22,068 nucleotides of DNA from JBKBUF01 sp046290815 (GCA_046290815.1 JBKBUF010000046.1:1-22068); one strand, 5' to 3'. Counted from the stretch's first letter, positions 1 through 7,793 are shown. Notes: generated by a model from the letters alone, not told the origin. Program-made: numbers and translations.

Positions 1-46
1 AGACTTTCCTTGATCAGGAAAATTAATCAAATATATTTGCTCACCT

Positions 47-118
47 GGTGCATTCTTGTTGCCGAAATTGGTGCATTCCTATTTACCGAAAATGGTGCAT
101 TGTTATTTTCCGATTACA
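47..118. mobile_element. Probable end of an IS21-family element (tandem transposase-binding repeats)
   Basis: Three tandem units of 23-24 bp begin at 47, 70 and 94. Each opens with GGTGCATT and carries CCGA 15-16 bases later (62, 86, 110). Multiple terminal direct repeats of this kind are a known feature of IS21-family ends, where they bind the transposase, and Bacteroidota elements commonly carry TGCATT-type repeats. No istA or istB gene is in the window, so the element either lies to the left or this is a relic. The reading frame that crosses the repeats (10-198, TTG start) is not thought to be a gene. The exact element boundary is uncertain; TTACA at 114-118 could be the tip. Confidence 0.5.
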
Positions 119-285
119 ATAGGGCGAAGTTGTGCTTAACCACCGTTTTTACGAATATCAAGATACCTCATAAAATCAATAAAAATCTTATGAGTTAACT
201 TTGTTATTTATAAATTTCAAGTAAACAATATAATAAATAGCAGGGGCATTTAGTTGTAAATTCATCATTAACCTTAATTTAACCT

Positions 286-921
286 ATGATGAAAAAAACA
301 ATTGTTTATTTGACAGCCTTTTTATTTTTAATTGCTTGCTCAAAAGAAAAGCAAACGCCGGGACCGGAAAGTAAGAAATTTAACTATCTGCCTATGAAAT
401 TAGGGAACTACTGGGTTTATGAGAGCTATCAAACCGATACTAATGGAGTTGAAAAGAATATAAGGATTGATAGCATATATCTGGCTTCTGATACAGTAAT
501 TAATAATCAAAAATATTTTTTCTTTTCAAGGGAGTCGTATTCAAATACTATAATTTACCCTGGTTTAATCGGAGACTCTATGGGTTATCTTCTTCATCAT
601 CGATTTTTTAATGTTTCAAACAAAATTCTTTCTCCTTCGGAAAAAGATACATTTTATAGGAGCAATGAATTAAGTAATGTAAAATCATTTGTTTGTTGTG
701 AAAATTCTCCTATCATGGTTCCGGCTGGTATATTTAATTCCACTGTAACTTTTAAATCAGAGGTAGAGCATAAATATGTTTCTGGTAATGAGAAGTTTGC
801 GAGGGGGGAAACTTTTATTCAATATGCAAATAATATTGGTATTATTAGGATTGAAGATTATTACCTTCCGGATTCAAGAAGACGGGTAGGAATGAGATTG
901 GTAAGGTATTTCGTTCACTAA
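286..921 (+). CDS. Hypothetical secreted lipoprotein, 211 aa
   Basis: The N-terminus has two lysines, a hydrophobic stretch and a lipobox L-I-A-C ending at Cys18, so the product should be a lipoprotein exported through Sec and processed by signal peptidase II. The mature part begins with a flexible Ser/Lys/Pro-rich linker followed by a YLPMKLGNYWVYES-like segment. That segment is common in Bacteroidota lipoproteins of unknown function, which are predicted to be beta-rich. No catalytic motif is visible. The tandem ATG at 286 is the natural start because it opens the signal peptide. The gene stands alone, with an intrinsic terminator about 50 bases downstream. Function unknown. Confidence 0.85.
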   Translation: MMKKTIVYLTAFLFLIACSKEKQTPGPESKKFNYLPMKLGNYWVYESYQTDTNGVEKNIRIDSIYLASDTVINNQKYFFFSRESYSNTIIYPGLIGDSMGYLLHHRFFNVSNKILSPSEKDTFYRSNELSNVKSFVCCENSPIMVPAGIFNSTVTFKSEVEHKYVSGNEKFARGETFIQYANNIGIIRIEDYYLPDSRRRVGMRLVRYFVH

Positions 922-970
922 TAATAATTTAGCTGGCTTATATTCGAATTAAGGGCTAATATTTATGCCA

Positions 971-1001
971 AAAATCCAGACTGTGAAGTCTGGATTTTTT
1001 T
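971..1001 (+). terminator. Intrinsic terminator after the lipoprotein gene
   Basis: A perfect 10-bp stem (AATCCAGACT at 973-982 with AGTCTGGATT at 987-996) has a GTGA loop and is followed by a T run. An A run precedes the stem, so it could also act on the minus strand. Confidence 0.9.
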
Positions 1002-1074
1002 ATATGACTTCGTCTTGATTCGTGTCTTCACCATCCTATCTATCGTCCTCGTCCAGGTTCCCGTCTTCAGGACC

Positions 1075-1297
1075 ATGTCCAAAAATATTCGGATTTTAAA
1101 AACGCTGCCTAGGCTCGCCGAACTTTGGGCTCAACTGGTCGATGAGGTGGTTCAGTGCGAGAACACCGGCTATGCTACATCAGAGGACATGAAGGAATTA
1201 TGAGGGGCTGGCGGAAGAAATCCAAAAGCGACATTTTCGGTGGCTGATCCCGGAATGGCCAGAACAGCTGTTCCATGGATCAACCTTGATTCCTTGA
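1075..1297 (+). pseudogene. Small unrecognised reading frame broken by a frameshift
   Basis: From ATG 1075 a protein-like frame runs to a TGA at 1201-1203. A second, equally protein-like frame (starting EGLAEEIQKRHFRWLIPEWP) begins at 1202 and ends at a TGA at 1295-1297. Joining them with a one-base shift near 1201 gives a product of about 74 residues rich in Glu, Trp and Leu. The stretch is clearly GC-richer than the genes around it. I do not recognise the family. It may be a decayed acquired gene, or chance open frames in repeat DNA. Confidence 0.3.
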
Positions 1298-1319
1298 TCT
1301 GCCGGGGCCTTTGGAATGG

Positions 1320-1704
1320 CCTGTTTAGGGCATTTTGTATGTGACTGACGCCCAGTTTTTTAATATATAAATTGTTATATAATGGGGTGCGTTATGTTAA
1401 GCATAGCTTAGGGGTTGGGCAGGTAAAGATTTAGTTTTTTTAGGGGGACGGAGCGTAAGAAAATGTCCCTTAGGACATTTTTAGCGAAGGGCCAGGGAGC
1501 AAAGCGGGCAGGGCTGGATCATCGGGTAGGGCAGATGCACTTATGCCATAGCTTTGGTTGAGCCAAGCCTTGTGCGGCTATGGGATGTGTGCATATGCTT
1601 GCGCTGGATTGTTTGAGTTAGGGATAGAAGCGGAAAGCCCGAAGAGCGTTGGCATGAGGGAAGACGGACTTGGAGAGAATAGCCCGGCCGAAGGCAACTC
1701 CATA
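1320..1704. repeat. Gene-free, GC-rich, palindrome-rich block (first repeat block)
   Basis: No credible gene is seen. Inverted repeats include AAAATGTCC (1460-1468) with GGACATTTT (1473-1481), and CCATAG (1546-1551) with CTATGG (1578-1583). The block shares words with the large non-coding block near 15-16 kb: TGTTATATAAT followed by TTATGTTAAG (1373-1401 and 16003-16028), GCCTTG[T/C]GCGGCTAT (1567-1581 and 15757-15771) and GAGCGTTGGC (1644-1653, 15359-15368, 15540-15549). GCAGATGCACTTAT at 1531-1544 also recurs at 2405-2418. It ends abruptly at the 3' end of the RadC-like gene. It looks like one member of a dispersed repeat or cassette family. Confidence 0.6.
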
Positions 1705-2310
1705 TTATTTCTTAGACAGTTTCTCTATCTGTTTTTTTGTTAAACCAGTTGATTCTTTAATAACCTTTAAATCAACATTCTTTGCCAGCACGGCCTTGGC
1801 TATTTGACTCTTTTCATACACTTGTATTTCTTTTTTTAAGGACTTAATCTTTTTAAAAGATAAATCAAAGGTTGTTTCTTTTTGAATCTTAGAAAGTAAG
1901 CCAGAATCTATGAAACTGTAATAATCTTTTTCTGTAATTATGAGATGGTCAATTACTGGCACATTAAGAAATTTGCCTATAGCCACCATCTTATCAGTAA
2001 TTTCAATATCTCCCATTGAAGGTTCTTTTTCCCCACTCGGATGGTTATGAACCATGATGATTTTAACAGCACGTTTTTGAAGTGCAAAACTGAAAACCTC
2101 CATGGGTTCCACCAGCGTTTTATTTACTGTACCTAAGCTGATAAGCTCGATAAGCAGGATCTGGTTGTTATTTGCCAGACACACTATCCAGAAGTGTTCT
2201 TTGTTCCGTTCTATCTTGTTTTCACGCAACAACACCTGCTGCATGATTTTGTATAAGTCTTCCGAGTTCAGAATTTTAATCTTTTGATCTTTAGATAGCC
2301 GGATGTTCAT
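1705..2310 (-). CDS. RadC-like JAB/MPN-domain protein, 201 aa
   Basis: The core is the JAB metalloprotease-like fold of RadC (UPF0758). Glu38 lies in EHFWIVCL, and the metal-site motif HNHPSG (His88, His90, Ser92) is followed by Asp101, so all canonical MPN+ zinc ligands appear present. The N-terminal helix-hairpin-helix of full-length RadC is missing, as in many short copies on mobile elements. The C-terminus carries about 60 extra lysine-rich residues (KKIKSLKKEIQVYEKSQIAK...), perhaps a small helical or DNA-binding tail. RadC's biochemical role is unsettled despite its old DNA-repair label. The stop codon abuts the repeat block at 1320-1704, in keeping with an accessory location. Confidence 0.85.
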   Translation of the reverse strand: MNIRLSKDQKIKILNSEDLYKIMQQVLLRENKIERNKEHFWIVCLANNNQILLIELISLGTVNKTLVEPMEVFSFALQKRAVKIIMVHNHPSGEKEPSMGDIEITDKMVAIGKFLNVPVIDHLIITEKDYYSFIDSGLLSKIQKETTFDLSFKKIKSLKKEIQVYEKSQIAKAVLAKNVDLKVIKESTGLTKKQIEKLSKK

Positions 2311-2370
2311 ATTGCAAAATAGGGAATTTTCTAAAACATAGACAATGGTTTTTAAAAGACGTGCTGTTTT

Positions 2371-2421
2371 TATAACTGCCGTAGGCTGTTATGTATTCAA
2401 TGTAGCAGATGCACTTATTCT
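2371..2421 (+). repeat. Direct repeat copy A (51 bp) with a GCC-GTA-GGC hairpin
   Basis: This copy matches 14285-14335 in the same orientation at 44 of 51 positions by eye. Its first part is a small hairpin, ATAAC-T-GCC-GTA-GGC-T-GTTAT (2372-2392). The 13-mer ACTGCCGTAGGCT recurs at 15499-15511. Confidence 0.75.
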
Positions 2422-2551
2422 AGAGCGAAGAGAACCTGTGAATTTAGCAGATTATAATAAAAACAAAAGCTTTTAAATTAGAAAATTTGGCCCGGCATTG
2501 AAAATACATTTAACCAGAAGAACAATTTACTTAATATTTAGGTTAATGAGG

Positions 2552-2651
2552 TTGAGTATTTATTTTTATTTTAGTATATTGCAAACGATGATTATTTTAG
2601 TACACAATCCTGCTACTCCAGATTGAATTTTTTTTAAGGACTAATAGTCCT
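2552..2651 (+). promoter_or_regulatory. Candidate promoter and palindrome upstream of prfC
   Basis: TTG at 2552-2554 and TATATTG at 2575-2581, 20 bases apart, resemble the Bacteroidota -33 TTTG / -7 TAnnTTTG pattern. Downstream, AGGACTAATAGTCCT (2637-2651) is a near-perfect palindrome of 7-bp arms that could be an operator or a short leader hairpin. Together with repeat copy A this is all I see in the 387-base gap 2311-2697. Evidence is positional and motif-based only. Confidence 0.35.
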
Positions 2652-2697
2652 GCTGCCTTTCTATTTTAAATTATCATTTCACCTTTTATTTTATTAA

Positions 2698-4296
2698 ATG
2701 AGTTTTCTTGAAGAGCTATCTAAAAGAAGGACTTTTGCTATTATCAGTCACCCTGACGCAGGCAAAACTACCTTAACAGAAAAATTTCTACTGTTTAGCG
2801 GAGCTATAAAAGTTGCCGGTGCTGTAAAATCCAATAAAGCAAGTAAATCTGCCACCTCTGATTTTATGGAAATTGAAAAGCAAAGAGGTATTTCTGTGGC
2901 TACCTCGGTAATGGCTTTTGAATACAATGGACATCACATTAATTTATTCGATACTCCTGGTCATAAGGATTTTGCAGAAGATACATATAGAACACTTACT
3001 GCTGTTGACAGTGTCATCTTAGTAATAGATTGTGTAAAAGGTGTTGAAATCCAGACCGAAAAACTTATGCAGGTTTGTCGCATGAGAAATACGCCTGTTA
3101 TCATTTTTGTAAATAAATTAGATAGAGAGGGTAAAGATCCATATGATTTGCTTGATGAAATTGAGGAGAAATTAAATATCAAAGTCAGACCTTTAAGCTG
3201 GCCAATAAGTATGGGAATCTCCTTTCAAGGCGTCTATAACCTGTTTAGCAAAAGGCTAAATCTGTTCAGGCCAAATAAAAGCAAGGTAGAAAAAGATGTA
3301 TTGCAGATTGAAAATTTAAATGAGCCTGTTGTAAAGGAAACAATTGGCAGGTACTATGAACAGCTAATAAAAGATGTAGAACTCATAGAAGGTGTTTATG
3401 AACCTTTTGATAGAAATGAATACTTAAAAGGGAAAATTGCCCCTGTTTTTTTTGGAAGCGCTCTTAATAATTTTGGGGTGAAGGAATTGTTAGAAAGCTT
3501 TATTGAAATAGCTCCTTCTCCTAAAGAAAAAGAAACAACAAAAAGAACCATCCATCCGATAGAAAAATGCTTTTCTGGATTTGTTTTTAAAATACATGCA
3601 AATCTGGGTCCCAAGCATAGAGATCGTATTGCTTTCTTAAGAGTATGTTCCGGAAAATTTGAACGAAATAAATTTTACCAGCACACCAGGTTGGATAAGA
3701 AGCTTAGATTTTCCTCTCCGGTAAATTTTCTTGCTCAGGAGAAAAATCTTCTTGATGAAGCTTATCCGGGTGATGTTGTTGGACTGTACGATTCGGGGAA
3801 TTTCAAAATTGGAGACACTTTAACTGAAGGCGAAAAATTTTTCTTTAAAGGTATCCCTACTTTTTCACCTGAAATCTTCAAAGAATTAATTAACAAAGAT
3901 CCTTTAAAGACCAAACAACTGGAAAAAGGAATACGACAACTTACAGATGAGGGGGTTGCTCAGTTGTTTATTCAACAGCCGGGAAATCGGAAAATAATCG
4001 GTACCGTTGGTGAACTTCAATTTGACGTCATAAAATACAGGCTCCTGCATGAATATGGAGCTTCCTGTGAGTTTGCCAATTTAAACTTTTATAAAGCCTG
4101 CTGGATTGAGTCTGAGGACAAAGAGGTTGTTCAGGAATTTATGATTTTAAGGTCAGCTTACATAGTTCGTGACAAAGACGAAAAGCCAGTCTTTCTGGCT
4201 GAATCAAAATGGATATTGGACACTGTAATGCAGAAATACCCAACGATAAATTTTAATTTTTTAACAGAATATTCAAGTGCGGCTTTAAGAATATGA
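2698..4296 (+). CDS. prfC: Peptide chain release factor 3 (RF3), 532 aa
   Basis: RF3 is a translational GTPase that binds the ribosome after peptide release and ejects RF1/RF2. G1 is SHPDAGKTT (17-25), with Lys23 and Thr24 in the P-loop. The switch I region includes TSDFMEIEKQRGIS; G3 is DTPGH (85-89) and G4 is NKLD (139-142). The RF3-specific domains follow (FSGFVFKIHANLGPKHRDRIAFLRVCSGKFERN, then GTVGELQFDVIKYRLLHEYG). Length is usual for RF3 (about 530) and all motifs look intact, so it should be active. The ATG at 2698 gives the conserved MSFLEEL start. It is first in a tight same-strand gene run to 8352 and may be co-transcribed with it. Confidence 0.95.
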   Translation: MSFLEELSKRRTFAIISHPDAGKTTLTEKFLLFSGAIKVAGAVKSNKASKSATSDFMEIEKQRGISVATSVMAFEYNGHHINLFDTPGHKDFAEDTYRTLTAVDSVILVIDCVKGVEIQTEKLMQVCRMRNTPVIIFVNKLDREGKDPYDLLDEIEEKLNIKVRPLSWPISMGISFQGVYNLFSKRLNLFRPNKSKVEKDVLQIENLNEPVVKETIGRYYEQLIKDVELIEGVYEPFDRNEYLKGKIAPVFFGSALNNFGVKELLESFIEIAPSPKEKETTKRTIHPIEKCFSGFVFKIHANLGPKHRDRIAFLRVCSGKFERNKFYQHTRLDKKLRFSSPVNFLAQEKNLLDEAYPGDVVGLYDSGNFKIGDTLTEGEKFFFKGIPTFSPEIFKELINKDPLKTKQLEKGIRQLTDEGVAQLFIQQPGNRKIIGTVGELQFDVIKYRLLHEYGASCEFANLNFYKACWIESEDKEVVQEFMILRSAYIVRDKDEKPVFLAESKWILDTVMQKYPTINFNFLTEYSSAALRI

Positions 4297-4320
4297 AATG
4301 ACTATAAAAGAAAAAAGATT

Positions 4321-4500
4321 ATGGAGGATAAATTAAAAAACGAAATAGAAAGAGCGCATCTTGATATTTCCTTTCTGCTTGGAGTCATACGAACCAACTC
4401 TTCTGTCACTGTAAAATCAGATGAGATTGCCTTACAGCAGAAAAAAGACAAGTTAAAGAAACTTGAAGAAATGCTAAAAGAATTATCCCAAAAGGATTAA
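4321..4500 (+). CDS. Small coiled-coil protein, 59 aa
   Basis: An ATG-to-TAA frame of 60 codons, 24 bases after prfC on the same strand. The product starts MEDKLKNEIERAHLDISFLL and ends KDKLKKLEEMLKELSQKD, and is charged, helical and coiled-coil-like. Its ends resemble the N-terminal coiled coil of the TraR/DksA protein encoded at 7794-8123: IERxxxxISFL near the start, and KLxxLExxxKxxxxKD near the end. It has no cysteines and so no zinc finger. It could be a zinc-finger-less paralogue, or simply another short coiled coil. Function unknown. Confidence 0.65.
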   Translation: MEDKLKNEIERAHLDISFLLGVIRTNSSVTVKSDEIALQQKKDKLKKLEEMLKELSQKD

Positions 4501-4586
4501 AATATTATGTATTTTAAAGAGGTTATGCACAACCCTGTTCAAACTCTTTGCTTAATGTGTATTAGTTGTAATTAAATATCTTTATT

Positions 4587-5213
4587 ATGATCTGTCCTTT
4601 ATGTTTAAGCAGAACTAAAATTCAAAATTTAGAATCTGTAGGTAGGAATTACTTCCTCTGTGAGCAGTGTAATTTAATTTTTACTGACACTAAAGTTTCT
4701 TTAAATAATATATCAGGAGATAAACCTTACATATTAAAAGCCTATGGGCAACACATCAATAGCGTTTTAAGGTTTTTATATAAAGAGTTTACGCCATCAA
4801 AAAAAGTTCTGGATTATTACTGTGGAAAGGATCCTATCATTCCATTTGCCCTGGAACCTACAGGTGTCACCTGTGATGCATACGATCCCGCACATTCTAA
4901 TATAGAGATCAAACCTCCTTATGATTTTATTTTCGCAACCAGATGTTTTGAAAATTTCTTTTTTCCTGCAAAAGAAATTAAATATCTAAAAAGCCTTCTT
5001 AACCCTGATGGATATTTGATTCTGATGTCTGAAAGGTGGAAAAGACCATTAAGTAGCGATATGATTAATAATCTAAAGAAGAAGAAATCAATTAATATTT
5101 ATCATGAGAATACCATGGAATATATATGCCAAAAATTTGGATTTGAAACCATTGTTACTGATGATTCTCCATTGATTGTACTGCAAAATAAGGAGGTGAG
5201 TGTATATGAATAA
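4587..5213 (+). CDS. Zinc-ribbon methyltransferase-like protein, 208 aa
   Basis: The N-terminus has a rubredoxin-like zinc ribbon, CPLC (Cys3, Cys6) and CEQC (Cys25, Cys28). It is followed by a Rossmann-like domain matching the class I SAM methyltransferases of the Methyltransf_23 type: motif I VLDYYCGKDP (74-83), a YDFIFATRCFENFFFPAKEI segment, LLNPDGYLILMSE, and a final MEYICQKFGF segment. Family members normally have motif I close to LDFGSGPG; here the first glycine is Tyr and the loop reads YCGKDP, so SAM binding may be altered. Substrate unknown. The end overlaps the next gene by 8 bases, suggesting translational coupling. Confidence 0.8.
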   Translation: MICPLCLSRTKIQNLESVGRNYFLCEQCNLIFTDTKVSLNNISGDKPYILKAYGQHINSVLRFLYKEFTPSKKVLDYYCGKDPIIPFALEPTGVTCDAYDPAHSNIEIKPPYDFIFATRCFENFFFPAKEIKYLKSLLNPDGYLILMSERWKRPLSSDMINNLKKKKSINIYHENTMEYICQKFGFETIVTDDSPLIVLQNKEVSVYE

Positions 5214-5541
5214 AACTGATATATATCAATCATGCGGACTCCCTTTAATTTGTCAGAGCTGCGGCATGCCTTTAATTAAAGATTACTTAAAAACCAGGTT
5301 AAGGGATACTGTTGAAGATTTTTGCAGCTTTTGTGTTGTTGATGGAGTTTTTTGTGAATTGGAAATTTCTGCTCAACAGATGCAGAAAAAGGTTAAGAGG
5401 AAATTATTGGAACGAGGTCATTCAACGCATGTAATAAATTCTTCTTTGAGCAGAATTCCCAGGTTAAAGAGATGGAATGAAAGTTTAAATCTAAAAGTCC
5501 CTGATGAAAAAGAAAATACATTCAGCAACAATAAGTTTTGA
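5206..5541 (+). CDS. Putative zinc-ribbon protein (PF12674 type), 111 aa
   Basis: The product carries CQSCGMPL, then DFCSFCVVDGVF, and a final RIPRLKRW motif, the signature order of the putative zinc-ribbon family PF12674. Cys16, Cys19, Cys40 and Cys43 are the likely ligands. I chose ATG 5206 over GTG 5200 because AGGAGG at 5191-5196 lies nine bases upstream of it, a strong Shine-Dalgarno site unusual for this phylum, placed inside the end of the preceding gene. The N-terminus has an exact-length tandem duplication, YQSCGLPLI then CQSCGMPLI (5224-5277), whose first copy has Tyr in place of a zinc ligand. The last 38 bases overlap the PNPase-like gene. Molecular role unknown. Confidence 0.8.
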   Translation: MNKTDIYQSCGLPLICQSCGMPLIKDYLKTRLRDTVEDFCSFCVVDGVFCELEISAQQMQKKVKRKLLERGHSTHVINSSLSRIPRLKRWNESLNLKVPDEKENTFSNNKF

Positions 5542-7504
5542 TGGCCAAGCCGTCATAAAGATGGAGACCGGAAGAATATCTTCAGAAGGCGAAGCTTCAG
5601 TGGTTGTTAGTTCAGGTGGTACTGTGCTATTAGCAACGGCAAACGTTGATGAAGAACCATCTTTTACTGGCTATAAGAAACTGTTTGTAAAATATACTGA
5701 GAAAATTTCTGGATCTTATGAACAAATTAATAAAAATAATGAGTTTAGATCTTCCTATGAATATTATTTGAGTTCCTGTATAGAAAAAACGATTTCCGCA
5801 CTAATACCTAAAGAATATCACGGATGCATAACTGTAAATATTTCCTTATTATCATCGGATTATACGTTCTCTCATGAAATTCTAGCCTGTCTTGCCGCAT
5901 CCTCTGCTTTAACGCTTTCAGACATACCTTTTGATGGTCCGGTTGCCTTTTATAAGGTTGATAAATTAAATAGAAAAGATGAACAACTAACTGAAAACAA
6001 AAATGGGGTTTCTCCGGATCTTGACTTTTTGGTAGGAGGAACTTTTCATAATATTATTATGGCTGAAGGTTTTCTTCTTAACAACAAGGAAGAAGAGCTC
6101 TATGACATCATCAGTAAGGCACATAAGTATATTAAGCTCCAATGTCAGGCTCAAAAAGAGTTCTGGGTAGAGGCAGGGGGGAAAAACAAGAGGTCATTAG
6201 ACTTGGATAAGTTTAATGTTTTTTCAGAAAAAGTGGAAAAAGCAATTTTACCTGAAGTTGAGCAGCTATGTAATGTTGGGATGAAAGCTTTTGAGAGGAA
6301 AAAAACTTATAACGGTATTGATAAAAGTTTTAGGAAATTCTCAGCAGGTGAATACGAATTTATAAAATATGAAGTTGTAAAAGATAATATTTTAAAAATT
6401 ATTAAGAATCGTACCCTTACGAGTAAAAAAAGACTTGATGGGAGAGATTACAAAGAAATTCGAGAGCTAGTTTATGATTTAAAGTTCCTGCCATCCTTTC
6501 ATGGATCATCAAGAGTATCTATGGGTGATACAGAGGTATTAACTACGGCAACTATAAGAGATCCTTTTAAATTCGTAAACCGAATCAATGTTAAAATCGA
6601 TTTTCTAAAAAGTTTTTTTTATAAGTATCCCAATTACATCAAAAATGATTTAGAGCACATTTCTGTCAAGATCCTTAAAGAAATATTACCATCTGATTTT
6701 TCCTTTGGTTTACAAATTACTTCTGAAACTTTAAGTGAAGACGGTTTCTGGGATCCAAATATTTTTCTGGGTATATTTTTAGCCTTAAATGATTTAAATA
6801 TTCCAGTTCCTCATCTCATTTCAGGAGTATCTGCAGGCATGATTAAAGGAGCCAAAAGCAATGTGTTTTTAACAGACCTTCTTTATGAAGAAGAGTTTTT
6901 GTGTGACTCGGTAATCAAGATATTATCTATAGACAAGAAAAAAACCTTCATCCGTTACTACAACAGAGTTCAGTTTTTATCCAGAAAAACATTAAATGAG
7001 CTTGTGAAAACCGCAAAGGATGGGAATGAGGTTTTAAAAAGTCACCTAAAAGAGGAATTACAAAATCATATTTCCAGAATAGATCTCCCGAAAATTCATC
7101 AGTATAATCTTACGTGTGAAGAGTATCTGAAGGTCTATAACGAGAGGAGTAAGATTTTTTTAAAGTTGGGCAATGGCAGCAAAATTTATTTTGTGAAAGA
7201 AAGGCTTCAAATAGTTCTTTTTAGCAACAACGAAAATGAATTTAACAAAGCAAGAAAGATATTGGATGATTTTATTTTACAACCTCAAATAGGAAGCATA
7301 TACAATGGTATAGTTACAGGCATCCTTCCTAATGGACTATCAATAGATTTTATGCCTGGTAAAGAAGGATTCTTGTCCATTACAGAAGATGCTGTATTGG
7401 CTAACACATTTAGTCTGAAAGGCCAATATAGAATAGGTCAAAGATTAAATGTGAGGTTGCTAGAAATTATCAATAATAAGTCCGGGAAATTAGAAATAGT
7501 GTAA
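5504..7504 (+). CDS. Divergent PNPase paralogue, probably catalytically inactive, 666 aa
   Basis: The order is that of polynucleotide phosphorylase: first RNase PH domain (about 8-215), helical linker, second RNase PH domain starting KKRLDGRDYKEIR (about 308-480), degenerate KH (about 545-592) and S1 (about 596-666, GSIYNGIVTGILPNGLSIDF). Recognisable core segments include AASSALTLSDIPFDGPVAF and SFHGSSRVSMGDTEVLTTAT. Against E. coli Pnp from memory, key sites are lost: the FFRREGRPSE RNA-binding loop is replaced by residues near 73-84; the RREIGHG region is absent; NGSSSMA (phosphate binding) reads EDGFWDPN (412-419); and the catalytic pair D486/D492 aligns with Glu464 and Val470. It is slightly shorter than the usual ~700. 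An active housekeeping pnp presumably lies elsewhere. It may have become an RNA-binding or scaffold protein. The start overlaps the previous gene by 38 bases. Confidence 0.85.
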   Translation: MKKKIHSATISFDGQAVIKMETGRISSEGEASVVVSSGGTVLLATANVDEEPSFTGYKKLFVKYTEKISGSYEQINKNNEFRSSYEYYLSSCIEKTISALIPKEYHGCITVNISLLSSDYTFSHEILACLAASSALTLSDIPFDGPVAFYKVDKLNRKDEQLTENKNGVSPDLDFLVGGTFHNIIMAEGFLLNNKEEELYDIISKAHKYIKLQCQAQKEFWVEAGGKNKRSLDLDKFNVFSEKVEKAILPEVEQLCNVGMKAFERKKTYNGIDKSFRKFSAGEYEFIKYEVVKDNILKIIKNRTLTSKKRLDGRDYKEIRELVYDLKFLPSFHGSSRVSMGDTEVLTTATIRDPFKFVNRINVKIDFLKSFFYKYPNYIKNDLEHISVKILKEILPSDFSFGLQITSETLSEDGFWDPNIFLGIFLALNDLNIPVPHLISGVSAGMIKGAKSNVFLTDLLYEEEFLCDSVIKILSIDKKKTFIRYYNRVQFLSRKTLNELVKTAKDGNEVLKSHLKEELQNHISRIDLPKIHQYNLTCEEYLKVYNERSKIFLKLGNGSKIYFVKERLQIVLFSNNENEFNKARKILDDFILQPQIGSIYNGIVTGILPNGLSIDFMPGKEGFLSITEDAVLANTFSLKGQYRIGQRLNVRLLEIINNKSGKLEIV

Positions 7505-7507
7505 GAA

Positions 7508-7771
7508 ATGAAAAATTGTAATATTCAAAAATTACCACAAAAGGATGAAGACCTTCAGATATGGCTTGAATGTTTTATTTCACAGCTGCATAGTTCTTCT
7601 TTGATCTATAATTTAGATGAAAAGGAGTCACAATTTTTGGTTGAGTCAAGCAAAATAGTAATCAATAATATAACCAGAAAAAAAATGGGAATGGACATGG
7701 ATCATGTATCTGCTGAGATTATAAAAAAAGAGACTTTAGGCAGGATAGGCAATCTTCTTCAACAATGTTAG
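7508..7771 (+). CDS. Hypothetical protein, 87 aa
   Basis: ATG three bases after the PNPase-like stop, so almost certainly in the same transcript. The sequence is predicted helical and mixed in charge (LQIWLECFISQLHSSSLI, then KKMGMDMDHVSAEIIKKETL), with two separated cysteines and no zinc motif, signal peptide or membrane segment. I do not recognise the family. Its close packing between the PNPase-like and DksA-like genes suggests a role with them. Confidence 0.7.
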   Translation: MKNCNIQKLPQKDEDLQIWLECFISQLHSSSLIYNLDEKESQFLVESSKIVINNITRKKMGMDMDHVSAEIIKKETLGRIGNLLQQC

Positions 7772-7793
7772 GGATTATTAAAAACTGTAACCA

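Noticed and set aside
10..198. 62-codon TTG-start frame at the left edge
   Set aside because: It crosses the IS21-like tandem repeats and has no protein-family likeness.
1558..1743. 61-codon plus-strand frame (MSQALCGYGMCAYACAGLF...)
   Set aside because: Built from the palindromic repeat block and running into the antisense of the RadC-like gene; no recognisable protein features.
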